Counted from the first letter of the stretch, positions 1-13,155 are shown. The stretch: DNA of 64,000 nt from Fratercula arctica (GCA_947846985.1 CANTUZ010000003.1:123698626-123762625); one strand, 5' to 3'. Made by a program: numbers and translations. The notes: generated by a model not told the origin, from the letters alone.

Positions 1-256
1 AAAAGCCTGAGATGAAAGGCAGCTCCATCCACTGCTCCATCTTGCCCAGGAAGTGCCAGTGTCTCCTGCAGGGTTCTGCATGACAATGGGTTGTGCAAAG
101 GGGTCAAGTGGGGAGGCCGAGGAACCCAGCGAGATCCCCCGAGGGGAGGAGAGGTTTGGGTGACACCAAAGCACCCAATTTGGTGTTTGCTTTTCTTCCT
201 ACTTCTGATGTGATTTTCACATGCTTGCCCAGCAGCTTGCTTGCTCGATGTCTTGC

Positions 257-1920
257 AGTGAATCACAGAATCCCAGACTGGCCGGGGTTGGCAGGGCCCT
301 CTGGAGATCATCCCGTCCAACCCCCTGCCAGAGCAGGGTCGCCCAGAGCAGGTGGCACAGGAACGCCTCCAGGCGGGGTTGGAAAGTCTCCAGAGACGGA
401 GACTCCACCACCTCTCTGGGCAGCCTGTGCCAGGGCTCTGCCACCCTCACAGCAAAGAAGTTCCTTCTCATGTTGAGATGGAACTTCCCATGGTCAAGTT
501 TGTGCCCGTTGCTCCTTGTCCTGTCCCCGGGCACCACTGAGAAGAGCCTGGCCCCATCCTCCTGACACCCCCCCTTTCAGTATTTACAAGCGTTGATAAG
601 GTCCCCCCTCAGTCGTCTTTTTTCCAGACTGACAAGCCCCAAATCCCTCAGCCTTTCCTCATCAGAGACATGTCCCAGTCCCCTCATCATCTTGGTAGCC
701 CTTTGCTACCAAGGGTAGGCCTGAGCAGTAAAGACCGAAGCAAAGGCGGCATTCGATAACTCCACCTTCTCCACATCCTCTGTCACCGTGGCTCCTGTCT
801 CATTCAACAGCGGGCCCACATTTTCTCTAGTTTTCCTTTTTGCCTCCAATATACTTGGAGAAACCCTTCGTGTTGACCTTGACATCTCTAGCCAGGTTTA
901 ATTCCAAGGAGGCCTTGGCTTTCCTTGTTTCGTCCCTGCATACTCTGATGACATTCTTGTAATCTTCCCAAATGGCCAGTCCCATCTTCCGCGTGCTGTA
1001 AACTTCCTTCTTCCACTTGAGCTTTTTCAGAAGCTCCCTGCTCAGCCATGCAGGTCTCCTGGTTCCCTTGCCCGATTTCTTGCTCTTAGTGATGCGACCA
1101 TCCTGAGCTTGGAGAAGGTGGTGTTAGAATACCAACCAGCTCGCTTGAGCCCCTCCTGCATTCCAGAGCCCTAGCCCACGGGATTTATCCAAGCGGTTTC
1201 TTGAAGAGGTCAAAGCTAGCCCTCCTGAAGTCCAAGGTTGCAATCCTACTTGTTGTTTTGTGCGTACTACCCGTGATCCTGAACTCTATCTTCTCATGAT
1301 CACTACAGCCAAGACCGCCCCCAGCCTTAATGTCCTCCACCGGTCCCTCCGTGTTTGTCAGTACCAGGTCCAGTAGTGCACCTCTCCTTGTTGGCTCCTG
1401 CACCACCTGAGTCAAAAAGTTATCATCCATACACTGGAGGAACGTCCTGGACTGTACATACCTGGCTGTGTGGCCTTCCCAGCAGATGTCAGGGTGATTG
1501 GAGCGCCCCGGGAAAACCAAAGCCTGCGTTTGCGAGGCTATTTTCAGCTGTTGGTAAAAGGTCTCATCAGCTTCCCCATCCTGATCAGGTGGCCTGTAAT
1601 AAACACCCACAACAGTGTCTCTCATATCGGCCTGCCCCATACTCCTTACCCACAAGCTCTCAACTCTCTCTTCCTCTGCCCCCAGGGAGACCTCGATATG
1701 TTCCAGATGCTCTCTCACACAAAGAGCGACTCCACCACCTCGCCTCATTTGCCTGGCTTTCCTAAAACGGACACGGCCATCCACGCCAGCCTTCCAGGCA
1801 CGTGAGCTGTCCCACCACGTCTCAGGAGCTGCAGGGAGATCGTGTCCCTGCGACCGCACGCAGATCTCCGGCTCTTCCTCTTTATTCCCCGCGCTGCATG
1901 CATTGGTGTAGAAGCATCTC
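257..1920 (-). mobile_element. CR1 LINE, internally deleted, with endonuclease-domain remnant
   Basis: The 3' end (minus-strand reading) lies near 257 and shows the usual CR1 tail features (reverse complement of AATCACAGAATCCCAGAC). From 1920 down to 1185 the minus strand stays open for about 243 codons and resembles the start of CR1 ORF2: ETWWDSS, GVYYRPPDQ, NHPDICWEG, RRGALLDLVLTN, CSDHE. The GDFN motif expected before HPDICW reads RSN, so a catalytic residue is lost. 1184-700 continues as degraded ORF2 between the endonuclease and reverse transcriptase; the reverse transcriptase is absent and the sequence jumps to 3' UTR-like sequence near 700. Non-functional. Confidence 0.85.
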
Positions 1921-2449
1921 GGAGAGGGAGCCGAGCGTATCTTGCTGCCACCCAACTGTGGTGCCGTGCCCTGTTTGCCCCCTTTTCCCAGCTTCGAAAA
2001 GCCCCAAACCAAGCCCTTTGCTGTCTCTCTTTGCCACCATTCCCTTCCCCAGCGCGGACTTACCTGCAGTGGGGCTGGTCTCCTTGGCGAGTGAAGGTGA
2101 CACCCGAGTCTCCCCGAAACCCATGAAAGAGCCACCATTGTGATGCAATGGTGACATCACGCCATGCCACAGAAGCCCTGTGTCCAGGTTTGGGGGGCAC
2201 CGCTCCCCACAGGACATAGCCCAGGGCCAGCTGGGGAGCAGGCAGTCCCTCTGGGCCACCCATCTCCATCCCTAGACCAGGATGGGCCACTGTGGTGGCT
2301 GCCTGCTCCTGGTGGCACCAGGGATGCTCTGGCAGCCTGGGGGACCTGCTGATCCTGCTAGGGGACTTCTGCTGGACATCTGCTGTGGCCCAGAAAGCTT
2401 CAAGCAGTCTAGTAGACTCTTGGTGCGCATTGATAACTTCCTAATCCCT

Positions 2450-2580
2450 CTTTAAACTGAAAGAGGGTAGGTTTAGATCGGTGATAATGAAGAAGTTCTT
2501 TACAAGGGTGATGCAACATGGGAACAGGTTGCCCTGAGAAGCTGTGGATGCCCCATCCCTGGAAGTGTTTGCCTGAGAAG
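2450..2580 (+). mobile_element. CR1 3' fragment
   Basis: Degraded CR1-like sequence (AAGAAGTTCTTTACAAGGGTG, GGTTGCCCTGAGAAGCTGTG, CCCCATCCCTGGAAGTGTT), truncated before the usual 3' terminus. Confidence 0.6.
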
Positions 2581-2584
2581 TCCC

Positions 2585-3515
2585 TTGCCCAGCCCAGCCC
2601 AGCCATCCCCCTCCTGGTGCTTTGGCTCAGCCACGATGGGTTCCCTCAGCCCAGCAGAGCTGAGCTCCTGCCAGGGGCTTGGAGCAAGCCCAAAGCCCTT
2701 CCCCGACACCCCCCTTTGGAGGATGCCTTTCGGTTCTTCCTGCCTCCTGTCCCACACCCCCCAGGAAGGAGGGGGGACATGCAGCCGGCAGAGCCGCTGG
2801 TAGCAGGCTCCAGCAGGGAGGTTCAGTTCCCTGGAAAGGGAACATCTTCAAGGAGGGCAAGAAGGGGGATGTGGGGAACCACATATCGGTCAGACCTGTA
2901 ACTCCTCCGTGTGGGGCCTGGGGGACATCCTGGCATCCCTGGCAGCAGCCCCCCCACTCCCAGCCTCCTCCTGTCTCCATGGCAACCGCAGATACAAAAA
3001 CCATGGCAACCCCATGGCAACAGCACAGGCAATGCCACCAGTTCCCACAGCCTGGAGGCGGGCGGACGCCCGGGCGTGCTGAAGCCGGAGATCTCTTCTT
3101 CTGCACTTCATGGCCACCACCCTTCCAACCCTGTAGTGGTGACCACCAGCAACTCTGGATGGAGGAGAAGGGGTTATCCTGCTGCCCTGAGGTGGCCAGA
3201 TATGGTCATCTCAGACTCATCCATCACTGTCATCCCAGGGTTGGGGGAGCAGGTCCCCCACCCCAGCACAGTCCTGTCTCTCCAGGTCCACATCAGCCGC
3301 TTCATGTCCAACCTGGACCCCAGGAAGCCCCTTTCAGAGGGCACTTATTTTCCCTGGGACAGGAGCCAGGCAGAACCCTAAGGGGGGTGTTGGGGAAGGG
3401 CTTTGGGGTTGCTCCAAGCCCCCAGCAGGATCTCAGCTCTGCTGGGCTAAGGGAACCCATCGTGGCTGGACCAAGGCACCAGGAGGGGGATGACTGGGCT
3501 GGGCGAAGGAGGACA
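2585..3515. repeat. ~130-bp inverted repeat, arms 2585-2725 and 3375-3515
   Basis: The reverse complement of 2585-2725 matches 3375-3515 with only scattered differences. Shared blocks include GGGGAAGGGCTTTGG, TTGCTCCAAGCCCC, CTCAGCTCTGCTGGGCT, GGGAACCCATCGTGGCT and CACCAGGAGGGGGATG. The ~650-bp spacer is unrelated. The family is not recognised. Confidence 0.8.
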
Positions 3516-6500
3516 GTCCGGGGTCTGACTTGGGATCAACGAGCAGGGACATGTCTGTAGATATTTTGTGGAAGACCCTCCTGGTTTCTAGGATGGCGCA
3601 ACTGGCCTTCCCCATTGCCTGCTTGGCCGCCTTGGAGGTGTCATGGGTGGAAGAGCTCCAGGACCAAGCAAGCCAAGCAGTCTCCTCACCAGTGACCATC
3701 AGAGGGCAAAAGAAGAGCAGATCCAGCCCTATATTGGGTGCTTTCCTTGGCATCTGCCCCCCCCATCCCCTTCCAGCCCGGAGGGCCTGACCCTACTGCT
3801 CCCAAGGGCTGAGCAGAGATGGGGTGCTGGTGGGGAGCACCCCCCTGGGGACCTCCTGGTGCCCACACAGGCGGTGGTGATCCTATCGGGGCACCCTCCA
3901 TCGCTACAACTTGTTCCGGCTCCTACTGACAGCCCCCCAAAAAACACCCAGCATCGCGAATCTTGCTCCAGCATCCCACCCACGGCTTGGCACCCCGCTG
4001 GTGTGTCCCCATCGGCGTGTCCCCATCGGCGTGTCCCCATCGCTGCCTGCGGCAGACACTCACCCACCCACCCGTCCTCACTCCTGGTTTCAGGGGTTTG
4101 GGGCCTGATCCGCTTGGGAAAAGGGTTTTTTCATCCCCTAAAGGCAAAACCAAGATTGATTATCAAAGCAAATAATAAAAATAACTGCGTTGCTGAAACT
4201 TGCCGTAGGTTGTGGGGACCGGGGGCACGGGGAACCCCACACTTTTTGGGGTACTGTGGGGGGGCAGAGGGTATTTCTCCGGCTCAGGGGGTGCCGGCCT
4301 CAAGATGGCAGCAATAACCTGCAGCATCCCTCTCCCCGCTTCGAGTGAGTGGGGACGGCTCCATCCCAACCTTCCTGGCTCCAAGGACACCCCCGGCTGC
4401 CTCTCCTGGCATCGTCTCCCCGCTTCTTCTCCTGCGCCACTCCGGCGCGACGCAACTCCTTCTGCTCCTTCTTGGTGCCCCCGCCCTTCTCCCCCCAAAC
4501 ATCTGCTGGTGGCTCTGGAACTGCAATCGATGTCCTCCTCCGTCACCCCGACCTTCCAGCCCTGGCCCTGCTCCTTGGAAAAAGTAAGTTGGTGCCTTTC
4601 TCCCTCGCCGGGATGCTCGAAGCCCTTTCCGAAGCACCGCTCCCTAGTGATGGGAAGAGGTGCTATTAATAAATCCCGTCAGATTTTATCGCTTCTCTCT
4701 GTGCCAATGAAGAGGGTGGTTTGGGGAAAGGCGGGGGGGGGGGGGGGGGCGGGGGGGAAACCTGTTTCTCGGGAGCGTTTCGTAGCTACGAGCTCACCCT
4801 CGGTGCAGGAGCATGGGATGGCTCAGCAGGCTGTTCAACCAGCTTTCCTGTAAGTCACGGGGCTGTGGGGGCTTGGGCAGGGGGGGGTGTGGGGTGGGGT
4901 GGATTTTGGGTTAATTTTTGGCAGGGATTAGCTGGGGAAAAGGGTTGCCTGGCTCCCTGGGGGCTGCGCTGGCCGGGGCACGGGAGCAGCGTGCCAGGGT
5001 TTCTCCCAAACTTGTGTGGAGACACCTCCTTGGGAGCGCGTGGGTGAGGCGGGAGCGGGGTGAGGGGATGGAGAAAGAAAGGGATGCGGGGGAAAGGGGG
5101 GTGGGAGGGTGGTGCACCTCCCCAGAGCCGCGGCAGCGAGCAGAGGGATCCCCGGATCCGGTGGTCTCTGTCCCTCACCCCTACCCCTGCCCCTTACCCG
5201 GCGATGCCGGCCCACCCAGGGCGTGCGGAGGTAGCTCCATCCCTTTTGAGGGGATTTAGGCGTTTAAATAGCTGGGCTGGCTTCGGGCAGGAGAGTGGGC
5301 GCAGGCTGTCAGCGCTGCTCTCCCTGCGTGGGAGAGCTGCCGCCGGAGCTCCGGGCACCGCTGGCGGCTGGGCTGGGCTGGGAAGAGGGTGACGGTGGTT
5401 GACCCCGTGTCCATCCGAAGCCCCTGAGATGGTCTTGCTCGTGGCCAGAAGCTTTTTGGTCTCTGCGCCTCTTCCCTCCCAACATCTCTTGGGGCGCCCC
5501 TCCGTGCTGCAGGGATGCTCCGACTGTCTTCCAGCGGCTGTAGCGGGAAGGGCTCGTATCCAGTTTGTTCCTGGTGTAGCACCAGTCGCTCCCAGGCATC
5601 ACACCTCGAGGAGGGGGGTAATTTGAGGGCAGCAGGGGAGGAGAGGGAGCTGAGCGGGGGAGGAAGGGATGGGAAGGAGAGGGGGTGAGACCTGCCTCTG
5701 AACGCCTCTCCAAAGCAGGGGACGCCACGCAGGGGGGGACCCTGCTGTGTGATGGGGTGCAGCCACCCATGGGGTGACCCAGCAGGGACCCGCTGAGCTG
5801 CGGGTGGGGGGGTCCCCGGGGGGCTGCAGCTCCCCGCAACCCTGCAAGCTCCTGCCCGGGGTTTGGGGAACTGCCCGACCAGCTGCGTCCCACCACTTCC
5901 CCATTCCCGCTCGGCACGGGGGTGCCCCCCGCCGCCTCCACCACCCCCCGGGATGCCGTGGGGGAACGGAGTGCATCCCATTGCTCCCCTCCTCCTCCAG
6001 CTCTTCCTCAGCTCCTTGGCATCCCCAAACCATTTTGGCACCGCCCTGGGGTTGGGGTCACGTCTTCTGAGGGCCTGGGTGGCCCGACTTGATGTCCAGC
6101 CATGGCGGGGGTCCTCAGAGGAGCGTTAAAGCAAGCATTAAAGGGGGGCCCGGTGCACCCCAGAAGTTGGGGGGTGTTGCTGCAGCCTGGGGGTGTGGCG
6201 GTGACGGATGGCCGCCCCGTGACCGCCAACGTCGTCCCTGGTGGCTCTTACACCAGCCTCCTTCCTGCCTCGGGTTCTTCCGCGGTGCTGGGGCGTCCCC
6301 CCGGAGCCGTGGGTTTTGGGGGGCGGGGGGGGGCTGGGGGACCCCTGCGGCGGTGGGGGCTCGCCGTCCGGGGGGCAGCCTGCCAGCTCCTCCCAACTAC
6401 CAGCGGCACCAGCCGGAATGCCGGCTGCCTCGGGCTCCCTGCCCAAATTCCCGGCTGATCCCAAGACCTGCCCCAACCCGCCCACGGGACCGAGGTGGGC

Positions 6501-9289
6501 GAGTGAGGGGTCCTGGGGCCTTCCTCGCCTCCCCGCCTTCCTCTTCCTCCCTGGCGTTGGCGGCACCCACCAGCCCCGGTGAGCCCTTTCCGGAAGCGGG
6601 CGGCGGGGAGGAGTGGTTTCACCACCGGTACCAGCCCGCGGGACACGCACCCAACGGGCCAACCCTCCCCGTCGACGACGCCACCGCCTGTCCCCGCCAC
6701 CGCCAGGGCGAAGAGCGGCTCGGGCCAGGGGGGCAAAGGCAGCTCCCGCCAAGGTGAGACCCTCTGCCTGCTCCTGGGGGGGGACGCTTGGGTGCCATGG
6801 GGGACGTGGGAGAGGTCCGGCAGTTGGGTGGGTGCGGGAGGGGGATGTGTGGCAGCGATGCCGGGGTGCTCGGGAACTTGGGGACACGAGGGCAGGGCGC
6901 TCCCCCGGTGCTCCCCGCCCTGCAGCCGGCGATCAGTAGGTGCCTGGGCTCTGATATCTCCCGCCGGCGTCAATGTTTGCCCAACGGCGGGGCGGTTCCT
7001 GCCGGCGAACATGCCTGCCTTGTGCTCACCGGCACGGCACGGAGCCCGTGAGGACACGGGGGAGGAAAGCCGGAGACGGGAGCGGTACAGTCCTGGGGGG
7101 CTGATGCAACAGCTCCGTGTGTTTTCCGCCGGGGTTCGATGCAGCCGGGGATGCATCATCCCAGCGGAGGATTCCCCCGGGAACACGCTGCTCCTCCTAA
7201 CCCAGCCCTGGCCGGGGAAATCGGCCGTCTGGAAAAGGGTGATCCCACCGCCAGGTCCCCCAGCACAGGGACACCCTGGGGATGTCTGACCGCTTGGCCA
7301 GGGATCAGAAGGGACCCCTGGGACTGTCCCAAGCAGGTGGCAGGGAGCCAGTGACATGCAGTAGCCGGGGAAGGCCAGTTGCGTGCCCTGTGCTGGCAGC
7401 GGGACGAGGTGCCGGCGTCGGCGCAGGGAGGTGGGGAGAGGGCAGGGGCTGAGCATGGTGTGTCCTGGGGGCTTCATGGGCAAGGTGATGCTGCCCACCC
7501 CTGTCTGGGCCCGAAACTGTGCCCGGCACAGGGGTATTTCCAGCATGAGGTGGCCATCATGGCCCTGAGCTGTGCCGGGGAGGGGACAGCCAGTTGCGGT
7601 GTCCCATTGCATCCGTCACATACCCCTCCTTGCCGGAGGAAGGGGTGACAGCGGGGCTTGCTGGGGTGCAGGAACACCCCGGGAATGATCTGGTTCCCAC
7701 CCCTCGCTCCTGCGGGTGGAATCGCCTCCCAGTGCCCCGCTGGCGTCAGGGGGGATGCTCCGAGTCCACCTCTGCGTGGCTGCGGGTGAGAGCAGGGGGA
7801 CGCAGAGGGTGACGTGGGACAGCGGTGTCACCGCCGGCAGTCACCGCGGGGGACAGGCTCCATGGGGTCCGCAAAGGACGGGCAGGGATGCACATGCGCA
7901 GGCGGGGAGCCCACCCTCGCCATGCTTCGCACACGCTAGTGAGATGCGCACACGCGTGTGCAAGGGCACGCAGGGGTCCAGCACGCAGGGGCACGAGTGC
8001 CACTGTCCCCAGGCCCTGCGTGCCCATGCCTTCACGCTCGGCTGTTATTAATACCCAGCACAAAGGCTCTTCCAGGCGCTGGGGGCTGGGGAAGCAGCAG
8101 CTGAATCATTTTGCTTTTTCCCCGGCAGAGTTATTACTCACGAGGGGTAGACGGAGCGGGGAACCTTTCCTGCAAAACCTTGCTCGCGTTCCAAATTACA
8201 GCGGTGGCAGACCCCATGTCATACCCACGTCCCCTCCACCGAGGCAGCCTGGCACGCAGGGAGGGGTAAAACCCAGGATGCCCGGCACGAAAATCCCAGG
8301 GAGACCTTTCCCTGAAGAACCAGGGAGGGTAAAATGGGATTTTCCCCTTGGAAAACCCTCCCCAGGGATGGGAAGCCCTCTGCCTTGGTTGCGTTTTCCC
8401 CTGTGATGGGGCTGGTGGGCCGTGGGGCAGGGAAGGGACGGTGACAGTGGCTGCGGTGGCATCGCGGCGAAGCCACCCAGCTCTGTTTGGGGAAGCGGCT
8501 GCAAAGAGGGAAGAGGAACATGACACGGAGACGCGGCTCCCGTCAGCCCCCGGGGAAACCTCGCAGGACTCCGACCGGCTTTTCGTTTTGGGGCGGTTTG
8601 CCACGTTTTGTGTTAAAAAATGGCTAAAAAAGATATATATACATAGTTTTAGCAGAACTCCCCGTTTCCGCAGGGAAAAACCCAGCAGCCACGTCCTGGG
8701 GTGGGGGAAGGCTGTAACCACCAGTAAGGCAGGTTAGCTGGTGTGCTGGGGTGAACTGGGATGGCCCCCGCTGTGCGGAAAAGCACCACGGAGGGAAGGA
8801 AGTGCTGCAGATTTGGGGCAGGCAGCTCTGTGCACCCCTTTTCTCTGAGCTTGAAGGCACGAGCCGGGCTCCCCTTGGGAAGAAACCACGGAATTCTTAG
8901 GGTGAGAGTTATTTCTTCCCAAGGAGAACGTGGAAACGGTGGCCTAAAAGTGTCCGCTCCTCTCCGTTGGGCTGGAAAGTCGCAGGGTGGTGTCTTGCTC
9001 CACGGAGGTGATTTCCAGAGAGGTTTTCGGTGTCTTGGCCCCGTTGATGGGTGCGGAGAGCTCTGTCCGTCCCCTGTCCCCGTCCCTGCGCACTCGCCCC
9101 CCGGCTCTGCCCTCCAGCCTCAGCCCAATGCGGACTCCACGGGTTTCCAGCTCAGAACTGCTGCCATGGGCAAGAGCTTGCCACGGGCAACCTGCCCTCG
9201 GTCTTGTGGCCTCATGTGTCTCCAGTGAGTATGGCCGGGGGCGGGGCGGGGGGGCTCTGCCTCTCAGCCTCCTGCAGGATGCTGCACAG
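3516..9289. other. Non-coding; CpG-richer segment about 6270-7060
   Basis: No recognisable exon on either strand. A three-copy CCCCATCGGCGTGT tandem lies at 4005-4045 and a G run at 4733-4749. 6270-7060 is dense in CpG (clusters such as GTCGACGACGCC) and could be a CpG island; island status was not computed. Confidence 0.4.
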
Positions 9290-11430
9290 CCAGCCACGCT
9301 GTGCACCCTGCCACGAGTGCACCCTGCCACGCTGTGCACCCTGCCACGCTGTGTGCCATGCCATGCTGTGCACCCTGACACGAGTGCACCATGCCACGAG
9401 TGCACCCTGTCACGCTGTGCACCCTGCCACGCTGTGTGCCATGCCATGCTGTGCACCCTGACACGAGTGCACCATGCCACGAGTGCACCCTGCCATGCTG
9501 TGCACCCTGTCACGCTGTGCACCCTGCCACGCTGTGTGCCATGCCATGCTGTGCACCCTGCCACGAGTGCACCATGCCACGAGTGCACCCTGCCACGCTG
9601 TGCGCCCTGACACGTTGTGCACCCTGTCACACTGTGCACCCTGCCACACTGTGCGCCATGCCATGCTGTGCACCCTGACACGAGTGCACCCTGACATGTT
9701 GTGCACCTTGCCATGCTGTGCACCCTGTCACACTGTGTGCCACGCCATGCTGTGCACCCTGCCATGAGTGCACCCTGCCATGCTGTGCACCCTGACACGT
9801 TGTGCACCTTGTCATGCTGTGCACCCTGCCACGAGTGCGCCATGCCACGCTGTGCACCCTGCCACGAATGCACCAGGCCACAAGTGCACCCTGCCATGCT
9901 GTGCTGTGCACCCTGCCATGCTGTGTGCCATGCCACGAGTGCAGCATACCATGAGTGCACCATGCCACGGTGCACACCCTGCCACACTGCACCCTGCCAC
10001 GCTGTGCACAATACCACGCTGTGCACCCTGCCACGCTGTGCGCCATGCCATGCTGTGCACCCTGCCACGCTGTGCGCCATGCCACGAGTGTGCCATGCCA
10101 TGCTGTGCACCATGCCACGCTGTGCACCATGCCATGCTGTGCACCCTGCCACGAGTGCACCCTGACACGCTGTGCACCCTGACATGTTGTGCACCTTGCC
10201 ATGCTGTGCACCATGCCACACTGTGCTGTGCACCCTGCCATGCTGTGTGCCATGCCATGCTGTGTGCCATGCCACGAGTGCAGCATGCCATGAGTGCACC
10301 ATGCCACGGTGCACACCCTGCCACACTGCACCCTGCCATGCTGTGCACAATACCACGCTGTGCACCCTGCCAGGCTGTGCACCCTGCCACACTGTGCACC
10401 CTGCCACGCTGTGCGCCATGCCACGCTGTGCACCCTGCCATGCTGCGCACCATGCCACAAGTGCACCATGCCATGCTGTGCACCCTGCCACGCTGTGCGC
10501 CATGCCACGTTGTGCATCTTGCCATGCTGTGCACCCTGCCACGAGTGCACCATGCCACAAGTGCACCATGACACGCTGTGCACCCTGCCACGCTGTGCGC
10601 CATGCCACAAGTGCACCCTGCCACGCTGCACACCCCACCAGGCTGCACAACTTGCCACACTGCACACTGTGCTACATCGCACACCCTGCCAGGCTGCACA
10701 CCCTACCACGCTGCACACCCGGCTATGCTGCACACCCTGCCATGCTGCACACCCTGCTGTTGTCCCAACGCTGCCACACTGCACACCCAGCCACGCTGCA
10801 CACCTGACTATGCTGTGCCACCAGCCACGCTGCACACCCTGCCACACTGCACACCCTGCCACACTGCACACCCTGCCACGCTGCACACCCAGCTACGCCG
10901 CACACCCTGCCACGCTGCACACCCTGCCACGCTGCACACCCGGCTACGCCGCACACCCTGCCACGCTGCACACCCTGCCATGCTGCACACCTGGCTATGC
11001 TGCACACCCGGCTACGCCGCACACCCTGCCACGCTGCACACCCTGCCACGCTGCACACCCGGCTACGCCGCACACCCTGCCACGCTGCACACCCTGCCAT
11101 GCCGCACACCCTGCCACGCTGCGCACCCTGCCACGCTGCACACCCTGCCACACTGCACACCCAGCTATGCTGCACACCCTGCCATGCTGCACACCCTGCC
11201 ATGCCATGCTGTGCACCCTGCCACGAGTGCACCATGCCACGAGTGCACCCTGCCACGCTGTGCGCCCTGCCACACTGCACACCCTGCCACGCCGCACACC
11301 CTGCCACACTGCACACCTGACTACGCTGCACACCCTGCCACGCTGCACACCCTGCCACGCCGCACACCCTGCCACGCTGCACACCCCGCCACGCCGCACA
11401 CCCTGCCACGCTGCACACCCCGCTCCCCCT
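9290..11430. repeat. 16/17-bp minisatellite, ~130 units
   Basis: Tandem CTGTGCACCCTGCCACG and shorter AGTGCACC-type units fill 9290 to about 10620; from about 10620 the unit changes mainly to CTGCACACCCTGCCACG, with a brief return of the first type at 11210-11270. Nearly stop-free in several frames, so long artefactual reading frames appear on both strands. Confidence 0.95.
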
Positions 11431-12686
11431 GCCCAGCTTTCCCTGCGCATCCCCGCGGATAAAAATCCTCTCTTCCCTTTCCAGACCCCACCAGGCTCTT
11501 CCCTCCCCATTCCCGGGGGGCTGGTTGGGGCCCCCTCCCTGCTCTGACCCCCAGCAGGGCAGAGGAGGAGGAGGAGGAGGAGGAGGAGGAGGAGGAGGAA
11601 GGGGGATTGCCGTCACCTCCCCCTGCCACTACAGCCAGAGGCGAAATACCTGCCTGCGCTGCCAGCAGCCGGCCCGTCCCATGGGGCCCTGCCAGGGCTG
11701 CTTCCAGCGAACAGGGAATTTCCACCTGGCAGAAACCGGGGCGTTTTTGCTGCCTGGTTTTTATCTCGGAAGGTTGAAGCACGGAGGGATTTCAGAGGGG
11801 AAATTCCCAAACCCTTCCCCTTGCAGAGACAGCGCAGGATGCTCCGCCGGCTCCGCTCCGTAGCCAGACCACCGCCGTCCCGGCTGTGGCGTGTGAAAAC
11901 GGGGGTGAGGTGGAATGAAGGGGCCTGGGACCCCCCCCCCCCCAACTCCCGGCCCCAAACCAAAAGAAAAACTCGAGATCAAAAACTAGGGACCTCCCAC
12001 CAAAAAAAAAGTTTGAAATCACCCAGTTTGGGGGAGTTCAAGGGAAATGAATATCGCCTTTTTGGCCCGAGATGGTGCGTCTGTGGCTCAGGTGGGGCAG
12101 GCAGAGTGTTGAAGGCACCTCGGAGGGTCACTTAGGTTATTTATTTTATTTTTTTTTTTTAAATGGTAGTTTAAACGTTTATCTTTCTGAGAAAAAGGCC
12201 AAAAACTTTGCAGAGGGTAAAAAAACTTTCAGTTCGGTGGCGAGCGGGCCTTGCGCAAGCCTGTGCCGCAGCGTGATAGCGCCAGGGCCAGGAATGATTG
12301 ATGAGCCAGAAGAGAAAACACTTAATTAAATGATGGCAATGAATTTCACCCAAACTCAGCCGAATTCCTTTGAGTAATGCAAAATTCCCGCGTTTTGCAA
12401 ACCCATCCGCGGAGGCTGGGACGGCGCGGCTGGAAGGCAGCGCGACCGCGGGGCTGCAGCCGTACAGGAGAGCGTGGACAGTGTGATGGGGGGCCTGGGA
12501 CCTGCTAACGAACCCGCCAAGCGTCCTCAGATGGCTCGGTGGTGGAGCCCGGCGCTTTGCAAAGGGAAGCGAGTTTCGAAGCAGAGCTCGGGGGTGACTT
12601 CCCAGCTGCTGCTTGGTGTTTCTTGCCCGGGGAAGTTGTCACCGTGTGGTGTGACCATGGCTGAGGGCTTTTACAGGCTGTGGAGA
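11431..12686. other. Non-coding; GGA microsatellite and an AT-rich unique island
   Basis: A (GGA)n tract lies at 11560-11602. 12130-12385 is AT-rich, non-repetitive sequence inside GC-rich DNA, including CTTAATTAAATGATGGCAAT at about 12320; a possible conserved non-coding element. Confidence 0.4.
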
Positions 12687-13155
12687 TCATAGAATCATTG
12701 AATAATGGTTTGGGTTGGAAGGGACCTTCAAAGCCCACCCAGTGCCACCCCCTGCCCTGGGCAGGGACACCTCCCACCAGCCCAGGTTGCTCCAAGCCCC
12801 GTCCAACCTGGCCTTGAACCCCTCCAGGGATGGGGCAGCCACAGCTTCTCGGGGCAACCTGGGCCAGGGGCTCACCCCCCTCACACCAAAGAATTTCTTC
12901 CCAATCTCTCCTCTCAGTCTCCCCTCTGTCAGTGTAAAACCCTTCCCCCTCGTCCCACGGCTCCCCTCCCTGATCCAGAGTCCCTCCCCAGCTTTCCTGG
13001 AGCCCCTTGAGGGCCTGGCAGGGGCTGGAAGGTCTCCGCGGAGCCTTCTCTTCTCCAGGCTGAACCCCCCCAGCTCTCTCAGCCTGTCCTCCCAGCAGAG
13101 GGGCTCCAGCCCTCCCAGCAGCTCCGGGGCCTCCTCTGGCCCCGCTCTATTTTCC
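12687..13155 (-). mobile_element. CR1 3' end, minus orientation
   Basis: Begins with ATCATAGAATCATTGAATAATGG (the reverse-complemented CR1 tail) and continues through the CR1 3' UTR (CCACCAGCCCAGGTTGC, CCTTGAACCCCTCCAGGGA). Nearly identical to the copy at 21632. Confidence 0.9.

Noticed and set aside
8944..10665. 573-codon minus-strand reading frame rich in Trp-His-Gly-Ala-Gln
   Set aside because: It is a translation of the 16/17-bp minisatellite; overlapping frames on both strands are equally open and no protein family is recognisable.
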